Positions 36,007 to 46,537 are shown, counted from the first letter of the stretch. The stretch: DNA of 64,000 nt from Exiguobacterium sp. BMC-KP (GCF_001275385.1 NZ_LGIW01000015.1:124001-188000), one strand, 5' to 3'. Notes: generated by a model from the letters alone, not told the origin. Translations and numbers: made by a program.

Positions 36007-36025
36007 GTTAGGCGAGAAACGCGAA

Positions 36026-37279
36026 TTAAGCGTAACGCTCATCCGTTTCCTCTTCTTCTTTAATATTACCTTCTTCTGATTTCGAGACGATGACGGCACA
36101 TGCTGCATCACCTGTGATGTTGACTGCCGTCCGCATCATATCAAGAAGACGATCGACACCGATGATCAAAGCAATCCCTTCGACCGGTAGATTAACCGAT
36201 TGAAGAACCATCGTCAGCATGACGAGTCCGACTCCTGGTACACCGGCAGTTCCGACTGATGCAAGAACGGCTGTCAGGACGACAGTTGCAAGTTGTCCTG
36301 GTGTTAAATCAACAGCATAGACTTGCGCGATGAAGACGGTCGCGACCCCTTGCATGATTGCTGTTCCATCCATATTGATCGTCGCACCGAGTGGCTGGAC
36401 GAAACTTGACACGGAGCGTGGTACTTTCAACTCTTTTTGAGCCGTTTGCATCGCGACAGGGAGCGTTGCGTTCGACGAAGACGTCGAGAAAGCGAACAGC
36501 ATGACGGGTGCAAACTTTTTAAAGAAGAAGAAGGGGTTCATCTTTCCGAGCAGTGAAACAGTCGAACCGTACGTCAATATGGAGTGAACGAACAGGGATA
36601 AGATAACGACACCCATGTAAAGTCCCATCGCTTTTAACGAATCAAATCCTTGTGAACCAACTGCTGAAGCAATCAAAGCAAATGCTCCAAGTGGTGCCAT
36701 CTTCATGACGAGTGTAATGAGGTACGTCATCAATTCGTTTCCTTGTTCGACGAACGTCCGTAACGTCGAAACCTTTTTACCGAGGAACGTAATTCCAAAA
36801 CCGATAAAGACACTGAAGACGATGATTTGCAACATATTGCCTTCTGCCATCGAAGTGATCGGGTTCGTCGGGAACATACCGACAATTGTATTGATCAAGC
36901 TTGTGTCAGGAAGGTTCCCGCTATCATATTCCAGATTGTTTGTAGCAAACGTTCCGAACGTACCCGGTTTAATCAGTAATGACAAACCGAGAGCAATGAC
37001 AATCGCGACAGCCGTCGTCGTCATGAAGTAGCCGATTGCCTTTCCGCCGACACGACCGAGCTCTTTTGGATTACCAAGACCCATGACGCCAAGAGTGATC
37101 GAGAAGAAGACGATCGGTACGACGAGCATCTTAATCAAGTTTAGGAAAATCGTCCCGATGGGTTGTAAAGCATATTTATTCAATCCCTCATAGATCGACT
37201 TATCCGGTAAGGTTGCAAGAATGATTCCGAGGATCACCCCGAGAATCAATCCCCAGATGATGCGCTTTGCTTCTTTCAT
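36026..37279 (-). CDS. Dicarboxylate/amino acid:cation symporter (DAACS, GltT/GltP-like)
   Basis: This 417-residue protein belongs to the glutamate-transporter family. The hallmark motifs are in order: the HP1 tip FSTSSSNATLP, NMDGTA in TM7, the HP2 region ASVGTAGVPGVG, and DRLLDMMRTAVNITGDAA in TM8. The TM8 Asp and Arg are those that bind acidic amino acids in characterised members, so glutamate/aspartate uptake with Na+ or H+ is likely; cystine or dicarboxylates remain possible. The start at 37279 is chosen because the GTG at 37291 abuts the AAAAGGAG site. The C-terminus is acidic (EEGNIKEEEETDERYA). Confidence 0.88.
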   Translation of the reverse strand: MKEAKRIIWGLILGVILGIILATLPDKSIYEGLNKYALQPIGTIFLNLIKMLVVPIVFFSITLGVMGLGNPKELGRVGGKAIGYFMTTTAVAIVIALGLSLLIKPGTFGTFATNNLEYDSGNLPDTSLINTIVGMFPTNPITSMAEGNMLQIIVFSVFIGFGITFLGKKVSTLRTFVEQGNELMTYLITLVMKMAPLGAFALIASAVGSQGFDSLKAMGLYMGVVILSLFVHSILTYGSTVSLLGKMNPFFFFKKFAPVMLFAFSTSSSNATLPVAMQTAQKELKVPRSVSSFVQPLGATINMDGTAIMQGVATVFIAQVYAVDLTPGQLATVVLTAVLASVGTAGVPGVGLVMLTMVLQSVNLPVEGIALIIGVDRLLDMMRTAVNITGDAACAVIVSKSEEGNIKEEEETDERYA

Positions 37280-37363
37280 AAGTGATGTCACACTCCTTTT
37301 TTTGATAATTGTCTATATTTTGACACATCATCACCCATTTTGACAAAACATTTTAAAAAATAA

Positions 37364-37377
37364 TGATAACGCTTACA
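37364..37377. promoter_or_regulatory. cre (CcpA) site upstream of the symporter gene
   Basis: TGATAACGCTTACA matches TGWNANCGNTNWCA at every fixed position. It lies about 85 bases upstream of the symporter start on the minus strand. Control by carbon catabolite regulation is inferred; repression or activation cannot be told without the transcription start. Confidence 0.6.
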
Positions 37378-37502
37378 AAGAAGTTTCTGAATTTTGATGC
37401 AGGAATGATTAGATTTTGTTGTCAAAAGGGTGCAACCATGAGAGGATAGAAAGGAACAAAAAGGAACAGCGTAGGGTACAGAAAAGTCGCTTGAATCAAC
37501 TG

Positions 37503-37531
37503 TTGACCAAATTGTATATTCCTACTATAAT
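37503..37531 (+). promoter_or_regulatory. Sigma-A promoter of rpsU-yqeY
   Basis: TTGACC (37503-37508), a 17-bp spacer and a perfect TATAAT (37526-37531). This is a strong housekeeping promoter about 60 bases before rpsU. Confidence 0.88.
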
Positions 37532-37591
37532 GTTGTATGACGTGTCTGACACGTTTCCTTTAGTCGGTAATATCGGAGGGAGGGAAAACTA

Positions 37592-37765
37592 GTGGAAACT
37601 CGTGTACGTAAAAATGAATCACTTGAAGACGCACTTCGTCGCTTCAAACGTGGTGTTTCAAAAGATGGTACGCTTGCTGAAGTTCGTAAACGTAAACACT
37701 ACGAAAAGCCAAGTGTAAAACGTAAGCTTAAATCGGAGGCTGCGCGTAAGCGTAAGAAGTTCTAA
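37592..37765 (+). CDS. rpsU: Small-subunit ribosomal protein S21 (bS21)
   Basis: A 57-residue, strongly basic protein that starts [20 protein letters not shown] and ends in KRKKF, matching bS21 over its full length. S21 sits near the anti-Shine-Dalgarno end of 16S rRNA and helps initiation. The start is a GTG at 37592 preceded by GGAGGGAGGG. It is followed 21 bases later by yqeY, as throughout the Bacillales. Confidence 0.97.
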   Translation: METRVRKNESLEDALRRFKRGVSKDGTLAEVRKRKHYEKPSVKRKLKSEAARKRKKF

Positions 37766-37786
37766 CGTTAGAGAGGGTGTATCCTC

Positions 37787-38233
37787 ATGAGTCTTCAGGA
37801 GCGTTTGACAGCGGATATGAAAGATGCCATGCGTCTTCGCGAAAAAGATCGTCTTACGACGATTCGCATGGTGAAATCATCGCTGCAAAATGAAACGATC
37901 AAACTCGGTAAGCAAGAATTGACGGACGAGGAAGAATTAACTATTCTTTCACGTGAAATGAAGCAGCGCAACGACTCCCTCCGAGAATTCGAAAGCGCTG
38001 GTCGTCACGATCTCGTCGAGAAAATTCAAGCAGAGATTGTCGTGCTCGAAGCTTATATGCCAAAACAGCTTTCCGAGGAAGAAGTACAGGAAATCGTCGA
38101 CGCAGCTATTGCGCAGACGGGTGCCTCTGCTCCTTCGGATATGGGGAAAGTAATGGGTGTCGTCATGCCACAGCTTAAAGGCAAGGCAGACGGTGCTTTG
38201 ATTAATCGACTCGTCAAACAACGTCTCGCTTAA
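37787..38233 (+). CDS. yqeY: GatB/YqeY-domain protein
   Basis: This 148-residue protein consists of a whole YqeY domain: [22 protein letters not shown] at the start, [15 protein letters not shown], and [19 protein letters not shown] near the end. The domain resembles the tRNA-binding tail of the GatB amidotransferase subunit, but the stand-alone protein has no settled function. It is co-transcribed with rpsU and closed by a terminator. Confidence 0.93.
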   Translation: MSLQERLTADMKDAMRLREKDRLTTIRMVKSSLQNETIKLGKQELTDEEELTILSREMKQRNDSLREFESAGRHDLVEKIQAEIVVLEAYMPKQLSEEEVQEIVDAAIAQTGASAPSDMGKVMGVVMPQLKGKADGALINRLVKQRLA

Positions 38234-38239
38234 TACATG

Positions 38240-38268
38240 AAAAGGTGTCCCTTGGGGCACCTTTTTTT
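38240..38268 (+). terminator. Terminator of rpsU-yqeY
   Basis: AAAAGGTGTCCC pairs with GGGGCACCTTTT and is followed by a T run. Confidence 0.9.
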
Positions 38269-38317
38269 GTCGTTCCTGTCACACTTTTAAAGTTTCTTCA
38301 TGAATTCAGAATAGTCA

Positions 38318-38343
38318 TGAAACCTTTTTGTTTTGAAAGCGTA
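38318..38343 (+). promoter_or_regulatory. Sigma-W-type (ECF) promoter of nfeD-floA
   Basis: TGAAAC (38318-38323), exactly 16 bases, then CGTA (38340-38343, continuing TATA). This is the classic Bacillus SigW consensus TGAAAC-N16-CGTA. In B. subtilis the equivalent yqeZ-yqfAB operon is a known SigW target, so the placement is independently sensible. Confidence 0.78.
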
Positions 38344-38415
38344 TATAATTATAGTAACGAATCAAAGTGCAAAAGAAGTAGCTTCTGACACGAATGAAAA
38401 GGGGTGAACGTACGC

Positions 38416-38925
38416 ATGACGTTTAGCTTAGGGATGATTTTGGCGGTCTTCATGATCGGGGTCCTCATGTTACTGGTCGAAATATTCGTCACGGGGTTCG
38501 GAATCTTTGGAGTCCTCGGAATCGGTTCTGTCCTTGCTAGTTTGATCATGGCAGGAGCGACCGTTGGACAAGTCGGTCTAGCGATCGGACTTGCTGTGTT
38601 TCTCTCACTTGCGGCCGGATTCTGGGCGTATCGTAGAATCAAATCAAATCAGTCACTACTGTGGAGAGGTTTGATTTTGACGGATTCGACATCGTCTGAG
38701 AAAGGGTATCTTTCTCATCAAGAAAAAGTACAACTGTTAGGGCAAGAAGGAGTCAGTTTGACGCCTCTGCGTCCATCAGGAACGATTGAAATCGATGGAA
38801 ACCGAATCGATGCCGTAACGGAAGGGACCTTCATTCAAGCGGGGGAAACAATCGTCGTTAAAGAAGTGACGCATGGACGCGTTATTGTTAGAGTCCAACA
38901 TACGAAGGAGGAGTCCCACACATGA
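38416..38925 (+). CDS. NfeD-family membrane protein, short form
   Basis: This 169-residue protein has three or four N-terminal helices ([52 protein letters not shown]). A C-terminal OB-fold domain (about 115-165; [32 protein letters not shown]) follows. It lacks the N-terminal ClpP-like protease domain of long NfeD proteins. NfeD partners of flotillins are thought to work in membrane organisation and envelope stress. The ATG at 38416 fits the AAAAGGGG site. It overlaps floA by four bases. Confidence 0.85.
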   Translation: MTFSLGMILAVFMIGVLMLLVEIFVTGFGIFGVLGIGSVLASLIMAGATVGQVGLAIGLAVFLSLAAGFWAYRRIKSNQSLLWRGLILTDSTSSEKGYLSHQEKVQLLGQEGVSLTPLRPSGTIEIDGNRIDAVTEGTFIQAGETIVVKEVTHGRVIVRVQHTKEESHT

Positions 38926-39905
38926 CACCTGAACTATTGACCGTATTACTCATATCTGGAGGAATTTTGATTTTCCTCGCCATCTTCTTCACGCTCGTTC
39001 CGATCCCACTATGGATTAGTTCGCTCGCAGCAGGCGTACGTGTATCGATTTTTACATTAGTCGGGATGCGACTACGTCGAGTTACACCATCTAAAATCGT
39101 CAATCCGTTGATTAAGGCAGTAAAAGCGGGACTGAACTTGAATACGAACCAGTTAGAAAGTCACTTCCTCGCCGGTGGTAACGTTGACCGCGTTGTCAAT
39201 GCCTTGATTGCAGCACATCGTGCGAATATCGAACTGAGTTTTGAACGCGCAGCAGCGATTGATCTTGCTGGTCGTAATGTGCTTGAAGCTGTTCAGATGT
39301 CAGTTAACCCGAAAGTCATCGAAACACCATTCATTGCCGGTGTTGCGATGAACGGGATTGAAGTGAAGGCAAAAGCCCGGATTACGGTGCGTGCGAACAT
39401 CGATCGTCTCGTCGGTGGTGCTGGGGAAGAAACCGTCATTGCGCGTGTTGGTGAGGGTGTCATCTCAACGATCGGTTCGTGTAATGACCAAAAAGAAGTG
39501 CTTGAAAACCCGGAGATGATCTCTCGGACGGTTCTTGCAAAAGGACTCGATTCGGGTACAGCGTTTGAGATTCTCTCGATTGATATTGCAGACATCGATA
39601 TCGGTAAAAATATCGGTGCGGTTCTGCAAACGGACCAAGCAGAAGCAGATAAGAACATTGCTCAAGCGAAAGCGGAAGAACGTCGTGCGATGGCGATTGC
39701 AAGCGAACAAGAGATGAAATCACGTGTTGAAGAGATGCGTGCGAAAGTCGTCGCTGCTGAAGCTGAAGTACCGCTTGCGATTGCGGAAGCAATGCGTGAT
39801 GGTAACTTTGGTGTCATGGATTATGCGAACTACTTGAACGTGACGGCAGATACGAAAATGCGCCAAGCGATCGGTGGACAATCATCATCAAATGACTCGC
39901 AGTAA
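38922..39905 (+). CDS. floA: Flotillin-like protein FloA
   Basis: This 327-residue protein has an N-terminal membrane hairpin (about residues 5-48). The YqfA/FloA body starts around [24 protein letters not shown] and continues into [23 protein letters not shown] and the Ala/Glu-rich helix [20 protein letters not shown]. It organises functional membrane microdomains and affects fluidity, cell-wall synthesis and secretion in Bacillus. Translation is coupled to nfeD, and the operon is led by a sigma-W-type promoter. Confidence 0.95.
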   Translation: MTPELLTVLLISGGILIFLAIFFTLVPIPLWISSLAAGVRVSIFTLVGMRLRRVTPSKIVNPLIKAVKAGLNLNTNQLESHFLAGGNVDRVVNALIAAHRANIELSFERAAAIDLAGRNVLEAVQMSVNPKVIETPFIAGVAMNGIEVKAKARITVRANIDRLVGGAGEETVIARVGEGVISTIGSCNDQKEVLENPEMISRTVLAKGLDSGTAFEILSIDIADIDIGKNIGAVLQTDQAEADKNIAQAKAEERRAMAIASEQEMKSRVEEMRAKVVAAEAEVPLAIAEAMRDGNFGVMDYANYLNVTADTKMRQAIGGQSSSNDSQ

Positions 39906-39918
39906 AGGGTGAGACGGT

Positions 39919-40389
39919 ATGGATATCATATGGGTCGGATTGATGATCGCATTCGGTGTCATCTCTGTCATCTCAAAAGCAGCAGATAAAAAACCGAAGC
40001 AGACGAATCGGACTCCTTCAAAGGAGTTTGGTGAATACGTGAAACAAATGGTCGAACAGGTGGATACAGTACGACAAGAAGCGACACCTCCGCCGGTCGT
40101 TCGAAAAAAAGCACCTGCGAAGAAGCAACCAGGAGTGACTCAGACGAAAGTTCGACCGGTTCATGAAAGAACAGATTTACAAAAGCAGCTCGATCAACGT
40201 CAAAAGAAACATTCGAAAAAAGGAATGCCCTCTTCGACGATTGGTGAAATCAAAGATAGCGTAGCAGATGGTGCCATTGGATCGTCTAGTCGTTCAGCGT
40301 CAGCAACGGCGATTTCCCAAGATGAAATGCGACGTGCCATCGTTTGGAGTGAAGTTCTTGGAGCACCTGTTTCCAAGCGCAAACGCTAA
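39919..40389 (+). CDS. Single-pass membrane protein of the flotillin operon, function unknown
   Basis: This 156-residue protein has one N-terminal hydrophobic helix (about 3-20, DIIWVGLMIAFGVISVISKA) and a long basic, Pro/Lys/Gln-rich, probably disordered cytoplasmic tail. It ends with a short motif RRAIVWSEVLGAPVSKRKR, similar to C-terminal 'SEILGxP' tails I associate with uncharacterised Bacillota membrane proteins. It occupies the position of yqfB after floA in B. subtilis, but I see no clear sequence relation. Thirteen bases separate it from floA, so it belongs to the stress-induced nfeD-floA operon. Confidence 0.75.
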   Translation: MDIIWVGLMIAFGVISVISKAADKKPKQTNRTPSKEFGEYVKQMVEQVDTVRQEATPPPVVRKKAPAKKQPGVTQTKVRPVHERTDLQKQLDQRQKKHSKKGMPSSTIGEIKDSVADGAIGSSSRSASATAISQDEMRRAIVWSEVLGAPVSKRKR

Positions 40390-40401
40390 TAATTGTACAG
40401 T

Positions 40402-40439
40402 GAGTCGATCCTAAAAACCAAGAGGATCGACTCTTTTTA
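40402..40439 (+). terminator. Terminator of the nfeD-floA operon
   Basis: A perfect 11-bp stem (GAGTCGATCCT with AGGATCGACTC) is followed by TTTTT. Confidence 0.9.
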
Positions 40440-40559
40440 TTTCCTAAATGGTGGAAACGGGTTTTTCTTTCCATCTTTTCGACGGAAGTGCTAAAGTGGA
40501 AGAGATTAGATATGAAGCGATGACAACTTGTTATCCATGACTAGGAGGCCATTCACAAC

Positions 40560-41522
40560 GTGATATTCAATGAAAGAATCCCATTTGCATTTTCGAATTC
40601 AGAACAGATTCAAGCATTTGTCGGTCCGAATGACGCAGTCTTACGTACGATGGAAGCAGAACTTGAAGTTCAGCTTACGCATCGTGGAGATGAGCTGTTG
40701 GCACAATCCGAACAGGAACAGTCTGTGATCTTAGCAGGACAAGTCGTTGGTGTCTTGAAACAACTTGTTAATCGTGGAGCTGTTTTAACAGAGCGTGACG
40801 CGACGAGTGCCATTCAACTCGCTCGTCAAGATCGGGTAGATGAACTTCTAGAACTTTACGACACGGTCATTCATACGAATCATAAAGGAAAACCACTTCG
40901 TGCAAAGACGCTTGGTCAAGCGCGCTATGTTCGAGGAATTGATCGCTGTGATTTAACATTCGGTATTGGACCGGCAGGAACCGGTAAAACGTACCTCGCA
41001 GTCGTGATGGCAGCAAAAGCACTGAAGGAAGGGCACGTTAAACGACTCGTCTTGACCCGGCCGGCCGTAGAAGCAGGAGAAAATCTTGGATTTCTTCCTG
41101 GGGATTTAAAAGAAAAAGTGGATCCCTACCTACGTCCTTTGTACGATGCGTTACATGACGTACTTGGTGTCGAGCACACGGCTCGCTTGCTCGAACGTGG
41201 TGTCATTGAAATTGCGCCACTCGCTTATATGCGGGGGCGGACGCTTGAACACGCCTTTGTCATTCTTGATGAAGCACAAAACACGACACGGGAACAAATG
41301 AAGATGTTCTTGACGCGTCTCGGATTCCATTCGAAGATGATCGTTACGGGCGATTTAACACAAGTTGATCTCCCGCGTGGAAAAACATCTGGTCTACAGG
41401 AAGCTTTGCATCTGCTTGGAAATGTCAAAGGGATTCATTTTGAACACTTTGGTTCAGCTGATGTCGTGCGTCACCCACTTGTCCGAAAAATCGTTGATGC
41501 TTACAGTCAAGATTTGACCTAA
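40560..41522 (+). CDS. phoH: PhoH-family ATPase
   Basis: This 320-residue P-loop protein carries the PhoH core: GIGPAGTGKTYLAV (Walker A at about residue 139), LTRPAVEAGENLGFLPGDL, FVILDEAQNTT (Walker B), and VTGDLTQVDLP. An N-terminal PIN-unlike region precedes it. PhoH proteins are predicted RNA-associated ATPases or helicases; in Bacillus the gene sits beside ybeY and era, factors for rRNA maturation. The GTG start at 40560 has AGGAGG 12 bases upstream. The yqfC and yqfD genes that precede phoH in Bacillus are absent. Confidence 0.93.
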   Translation: MIFNERIPFAFSNSEQIQAFVGPNDAVLRTMEAELEVQLTHRGDELLAQSEQEQSVILAGQVVGVLKQLVNRGAVLTERDATSAIQLARQDRVDELLELYDTVIHTNHKGKPLRAKTLGQARYVRGIDRCDLTFGIGPAGTGKTYLAVVMAAKALKEGHVKRLVLTRPAVEAGENLGFLPGDLKEKVDPYLRPLYDALHDVLGVEHTARLLERGVIEIAPLAYMRGRTLEHAFVILDEAQNTTREQMKMFLTRLGFHSKMIVTGDLTQVDLPRGKTSGLQEALHLLGNVKGIHFEHFGSADVVRHPLVRKIVDAYSQDLT

Positions 41523-41558
41523 GCCGTTACGGAAATAGAGGGAAAAGGGGGAGATGAT

Positions 41559-43616
41559 ATGCGCAAGGTTGGGGTCTGGGTCGGTCTTTTGACAGTAGTA
41601 TTCTATCTCGTCGTATCAACGATGATGTATGTCAGTGTTCGACCAGAAGCCTTGTCCGCAGAACCATTCTCAATTGCAGAAGAAGATATCCGGTCACCTT
41701 TAACGATAGAAGACCGGACCGCGACAAATCAAATCAAAGAAAATTCGATTGCTGCAATCGAGAGTCAGTATACGATTAAGCAAGAGTATGCAGCACAGCA
41801 AATTGATAAAGTGGAACAACTTTTTGCCAGTTTATCTGGTATAAAAAAAGCGGATGAGATTAGCAAAATCAAACAGCGTCTCCGCGGAACGGAGGCGGCA
41901 ACTCTTTTAAAGGATGATGAGTTACGTTTGCTCGTGTCATCAACCACAGCACTCCGTGATACGACACGGGATGTCGTCATCACAGCGATTGAAGAAGCAA
42001 TGCGTCAACGCATCTCGTCCGACGGTGGTGAAGTGGCTGAAGCACGTGAGAACGCTAGAACCGATATTGAACGTTCACCGTTGTCCTTTTCTTTAAAAGC
42101 GGTTGCCAAAGCGTTGACCGATCAACTGATCGTAACGAACTACGTTTATGATCCGGAAAAGACGGAGCAGCTTCGCAAACAGACGAGTGATAAAGTCGAA
42201 CCAGTCATTATTTCTGAAGGAGAAGTGATCGTTAAACGGGGAGAGGTCATTTCACAAGATGCCTATCGTCAGCTCCAACTCGTTGGCTTGATTTCTGACC
42301 GTCAGTCGCTGAAGCCATTATTAGGAGCGATGCTTGTAAGTGCGTTGATGACTGCCTTTTTGTTTGGGTTCATTCATCGTTCGAAACTACGTTACGCTCA
42401 GATGGGACGGATTCGATTGTTCGGACTGGTCTATCTCGTCGTCAGTCTCCAATTACTCGTCATGTATGGTATTGCCTTTTTAGCGGACGACATCAATCCA
42501 GCTTTCTACTTACTCACGCCGACAGCTTTTGCTGCGCTTGTTTTACGAAATTTGTTGAATGAACGGATTGCATTATCGAGTTCGCTCTTTACTGCACTTG
42601 CTGGAACATTTTTCTATAGTACAAATCAAAACTTCAGCTTTAATATTGCAATTTATTTATTAGTCGGTGGTTTAGTCGCAACATTTTTCCTGCGGTCTAG
42701 TCTATCACGACGTCGTATTTTCATGAGTAGTATCTCGATTGCTGGAGCAAATATCGCGATTTTCTTAGCGTTCGTTCTGTTACGAAGTGGTACGTTTGAA
42801 CTGCGAGAAACACTGGTTTTAATCGGCTTTGCGATTGCTAGTGGTATCTTGAGTGCCGTTCTTGCAATTGGGTTATTACCATTCCTTGAAATGACATTCG
42901 GTATTTTAGCACCAACACGATTACTTGAACTGCTCAATCCAACGCATCCACTGTTGAAAAAGCTATTGGTCGAAGCACCTGGAACATATCATCACAGTAT
43001 GATGGTCGCAAATTTAGCGGAAACGGCTTGCGAAGCAATCGGGGCAGATGGATTGCTTGCACGAGTCGGAGCTTATTATCATGACTTAGGGAAAACGCGA
43101 CGCCCGCTCTATTTCATTGAAAATCAGCATGGACGTAATCCGCATGATCGACTTCAGCCCGAAGAGTCAGCGCGAGTCATCTTGGCACATACGGAGGACG
43201 GTGTTGAACTGCTTGAAGACGCAAAACTTCCTGCAGCCATCATCGATATTTGTCGTCAGCATCACGGAACCTCTCTACTGCGGTACTTCTATGTCAAGGC
43301 AGCAGAACAAGGTGAGGTCGATGAAGAGACATTCCGTTATACAGGACCGAAACCACAAACGCGTGAAGCAGCAGTTATCATGATCGTTGACTCGATTGAA
43401 GCGGCCGTTCGTTCGATGAAAGCTCCTTCGGAAGAAGGAATTCGGGACTTGGTCGCGAAAATCATTCGTGAAAAGATGATGGATGATCAATTTGCGGAAT
43501 GTGATATCACGACGCGTGAGATTTATCGTGTCGGTGAGAGTGCGTGCCATACCTTATCCGGTTTGTTCCATGAACGAATCGAGTATCCAGAATTAAAGAA
43601 AGAGGCAACGACATGA
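41559..43616 (+). CDS. pgpH: Cyclic-di-AMP phosphodiesterase PgpH (7TM-HD)
   Basis: This 685-residue membrane protein has an N-terminal helix and a large extracellular 7TMR-HDED domain (about 40-255). Seven helices (about 260-455) and a cytoplasmic HD domain follow. The HD metal-binding motif is complete: GTYHHSMMVANLAE, AYYHDLGKTRRP and a later CRQHHGTSLL. PgpH hydrolyses c-di-AMP to pApA and so lowers a second messenger controlling potassium and wall homeostasis. It overlaps ybeY by four bases, in the order phoH-pgpH-ybeY-dgkA-cdd-era. Confidence 0.95.
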   Translation: MRKVGVWVGLLTVVFYLVVSTMMYVSVRPEALSAEPFSIAEEDIRSPLTIEDRTATNQIKENSIAAIESQYTIKQEYAAQQIDKVEQLFASLSGIKKADEISKIKQRLRGTEAATLLKDDELRLLVSSTTALRDTTRDVVITAIEEAMRQRISSDGGEVAEARENARTDIERSPLSFSLKAVAKALTDQLIVTNYVYDPEKTEQLRKQTSDKVEPVIISEGEVIVKRGEVISQDAYRQLQLVGLISDRQSLKPLLGAMLVSALMTAFLFGFIHRSKLRYAQMGRIRLFGLVYLVVSLQLLVMYGIAFLADDINPAFYLLTPTAFAALVLRNLLNERIALSSSLFTALAGTFFYSTNQNFSFNIAIYLLVGGLVATFFLRSSLSRRRIFMSSISIAGANIAIFLAFVLLRSGTFELRETLVLIGFAIASGILSAVLAIGLLPFLEMTFGILAPTRLLELLNPTHPLLKKLLVEAPGTYHHSMMVANLAETACEAIGADGLLARVGAYYHDLGKTRRPLYFIENQHGRNPHDRLQPEESARVILAHTEDGVELLEDAKLPAAIIDICRQHHGTSLLRYFYVKAAEQGEVDEETFRYTGPKPQTREAAVIMIVDSIEAAVRSMKAPSEEGIRDLVAKIIREKMMDDQFAECDITTREIYRVGESACHTLSGLFHERIEYPELKKEATT

Positions 43617-44089
43617 ATATTTATATGACAGACGAAAACAATCGTCTAACGGAAGAACAACAACAACTTGTCGAATCGATTTTAATCTATACAGCAGAAC
43701 AAGAAGAAGTCGATTCGAATAGTGAGTTGTCCGTAACCTTCGTTTCAAACGATGAGATTCAAGAAATCAACCGTGAATGGCGTGGGAAAGATCAGGCAAC
43801 AGACGTCATCTCTTTTGCAATGGAAGAACTTGGAGAAGATGAAATTGACTTTGGATTACTTGAAGATGAACCAATCGTTCTTGGTGACTTGATCATCTCG
43901 GTTGAACGGTGTCGCGAACAAGCGGCAGAGTATGGAAATCATTTCGAGCGAGAACTCGGATTCCTTGCCGTTCATGGGTTCCTACATTTACTCGGTTACG
44001 ATCATATTGAAAAAGCAGACGAAGAAGTTATGACGAAGCGACAGGAGGAAATCCTGCATCACTTCGAGTTATTCCGGGGCACATTGTGA
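43613..44089 (+). CDS. ybeY: Endoribonuclease YbeY
   Basis: This 158-residue metal-dependent RNase carries the signature HGFLHLLGYDH with three zinc-ligand histidines, plus DVISFAMEELGED and LGDLIISVERC. YbeY acts in 16S rRNA 3'-end maturation and ribosome quality control. It overlaps pgpH at its start and dgkA at its end, four bases each, so all three are translationally coupled. Confidence 0.95.
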   Translation: MNIYMTDENNRLTEEQQQLVESILIYTAEQEEVDSNSELSVTFVSNDEIQEINREWRGKDQATDVISFAMEELGEDEIDFGLLEDEPIVLGDLIISVERCREQAAEYGNHFERELGFLAVHGFLHLLGYDHIEKADEEVMTKRQEEILHHFELFRGTL

Positions 44090-44436
44090 ATAGTTGGTGG
44101 CAACCGTTTCGACATGCAATGAACGGATTGCGCCAATCGATTCGAGAAGAACGACATATGAAAGTTCATGTCATCATTGGCGGTATCGTGTTACTAGTCG
44201 CCTTTTTGTTACCGTTGACGTCTGTCGAGAGGGCAATTCTATTCTTGACGGTCGGCATGGTCATTAGTGCTGAGATGTTCAATACAGCGTTTGAGCGTAT
44301 CGTTGATCTCGTGACGCAGGAGTGGCATCCGCTCGCAAAAGCAGTCAAAGACATCGCAAGTGGAGCAGTTCTTGTGTTGGCGCTTACATCTGTTGCAATT
44401 GCACTATGCATCTTCATCCCATATTTGGTACAATAA
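44086..44436 (+). CDS. dgkA: Diacylglycerol/undecaprenol kinase, small integral membrane type
   Basis: This 116-residue protein has three helices and the DgkA signature EMFNTAFERIVDLVTQEWHP with catalytic and metal-binding Glu residues. In Gram-positive bacteria this family phosphorylates undecaprenol to replenish the lipid carrier used for peptidoglycan and wall polymers. The start is a GTG that overlaps the ybeY stop. Confidence 0.92.
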   Translation: MNSWWQPFRHAMNGLRQSIREERHMKVHVIIGGIVLLVAFLLPLTSVERAILFLTVGMVISAEMFNTAFERIVDLVTQEWHPLAKAVKDIASGAVLVLALTSVAIALCIFIPYLVQ

Positions 44437-44469
44437 GAATCCGGCCTTTTTGGCCAATACCGTTCCTAA

Positions 44470-45784
<1,315 letters not shown>

Positions 45785-45787
45785 GCG

Positions 45788-46537
45788 ATGATTGATAAGG
45801 CGGAAGGGCTTGTATTACGAACGGTCGTATATGGTGAATCGAATAAGATCGTCACGCTACTGACACGTGAATTCGGCAAGCTCGCCGTCATGGCGCGAGG
45901 AGCGAAGAAACCTGGGAGTCGTTTTAACGCGGCGAGCCAACCTTTCGTCCGAGCCGTCTATATCTATCCACGGTCACGTGGTCTCGGTCAGTTGAAATCG
46001 GCAGATGTCATCACGAGCCATGCGCATATCCGGCAAGATGTTGTCTTGATGGCATATGCGATGTATTTGCTTGAGCTTGCGGATAAGGCGCTTGATGAAC
46101 GGGTGCCACAACCGGCGCTGTATGATTTATTCGTTGAAGGACTTGAGGCGATGGATGACGGACTCGATCCAGACGTTGTCTCCTTCATCATCGAGTTACG
46201 TCTATTGCGCCACTTAGGGATTGCACCGCACTTGAATGGATGTACGATTTGCGGAAGTACAGAAGCACCATTTGCTTTTTCGCTGCACCATGGAGGTCTG
46301 TTATGTCGTCGTCATCGCCACGAGGATGAACATGCTGTCTTCATGACGGAAGCGGTCGCGAAGATGTTGTACGTATTTTCCGTTTACGATTTTTCACGGA
46401 TCGGTACCGTGACGGTAAAGCCGGAAACGAAGCGTTTGTTGCGTCAAATCATGGATGCTTATATGGAACGCTACAGCGGGTTGCGTCTGCGGTCAAAACG
46501 CGTTCTCGACCAGTTGATTGATTTCGGCAACGATTGA
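45788..46537 (+). CDS. recO: DNA repair protein RecO
   Basis: This 249-residue protein has an N-terminal OB fold (GLVLRTVVYGESNKIVTLLTREFGKLAVMA in outline), a helical middle domain and a zinc site (CTICGS ... GGLLCRRH). RecO works with RecR to load RecA on SSB-coated gaps. It follows era by three bases. The promoter of the glycyl-tRNA synthetase leader overlaps its stop codon. Confidence 0.94.
   Translation: MIDKAEGLVLRTVVYGESNKIVTLLTREFGKLAVMARGAKKPGSRFNAASQPFVRAVYIYPRSRGLGQLKSADVITSHAHIRQDVVLMAYAMYLLELADKALDERVPQPALYDLFVEGLEAMDDGLDPDVVSFIIELRLLRHLGIAPHLNGCTICGSTEAPFAFSLHHGGLLCRRHRHEDEHAVFMTEAVAKMLYVFSVYDFSRIGTVTVKPETKRLLRQIMDAYMERYSGLRLRSKRVLDQLIDFGND

Larger units (their letters stand above)
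37280..37591. other. Divergent intergenic region between symporter and rpsU
   Basis: No gene is seen in about 310 bases. It holds the ribosome site of the symporter gene, repeated GTCAAAAT elements on the minus strand (around 37315-37345), a cre site (37364-37377) and the rpsU promoter (37503-37531). Confidence 0.6.
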
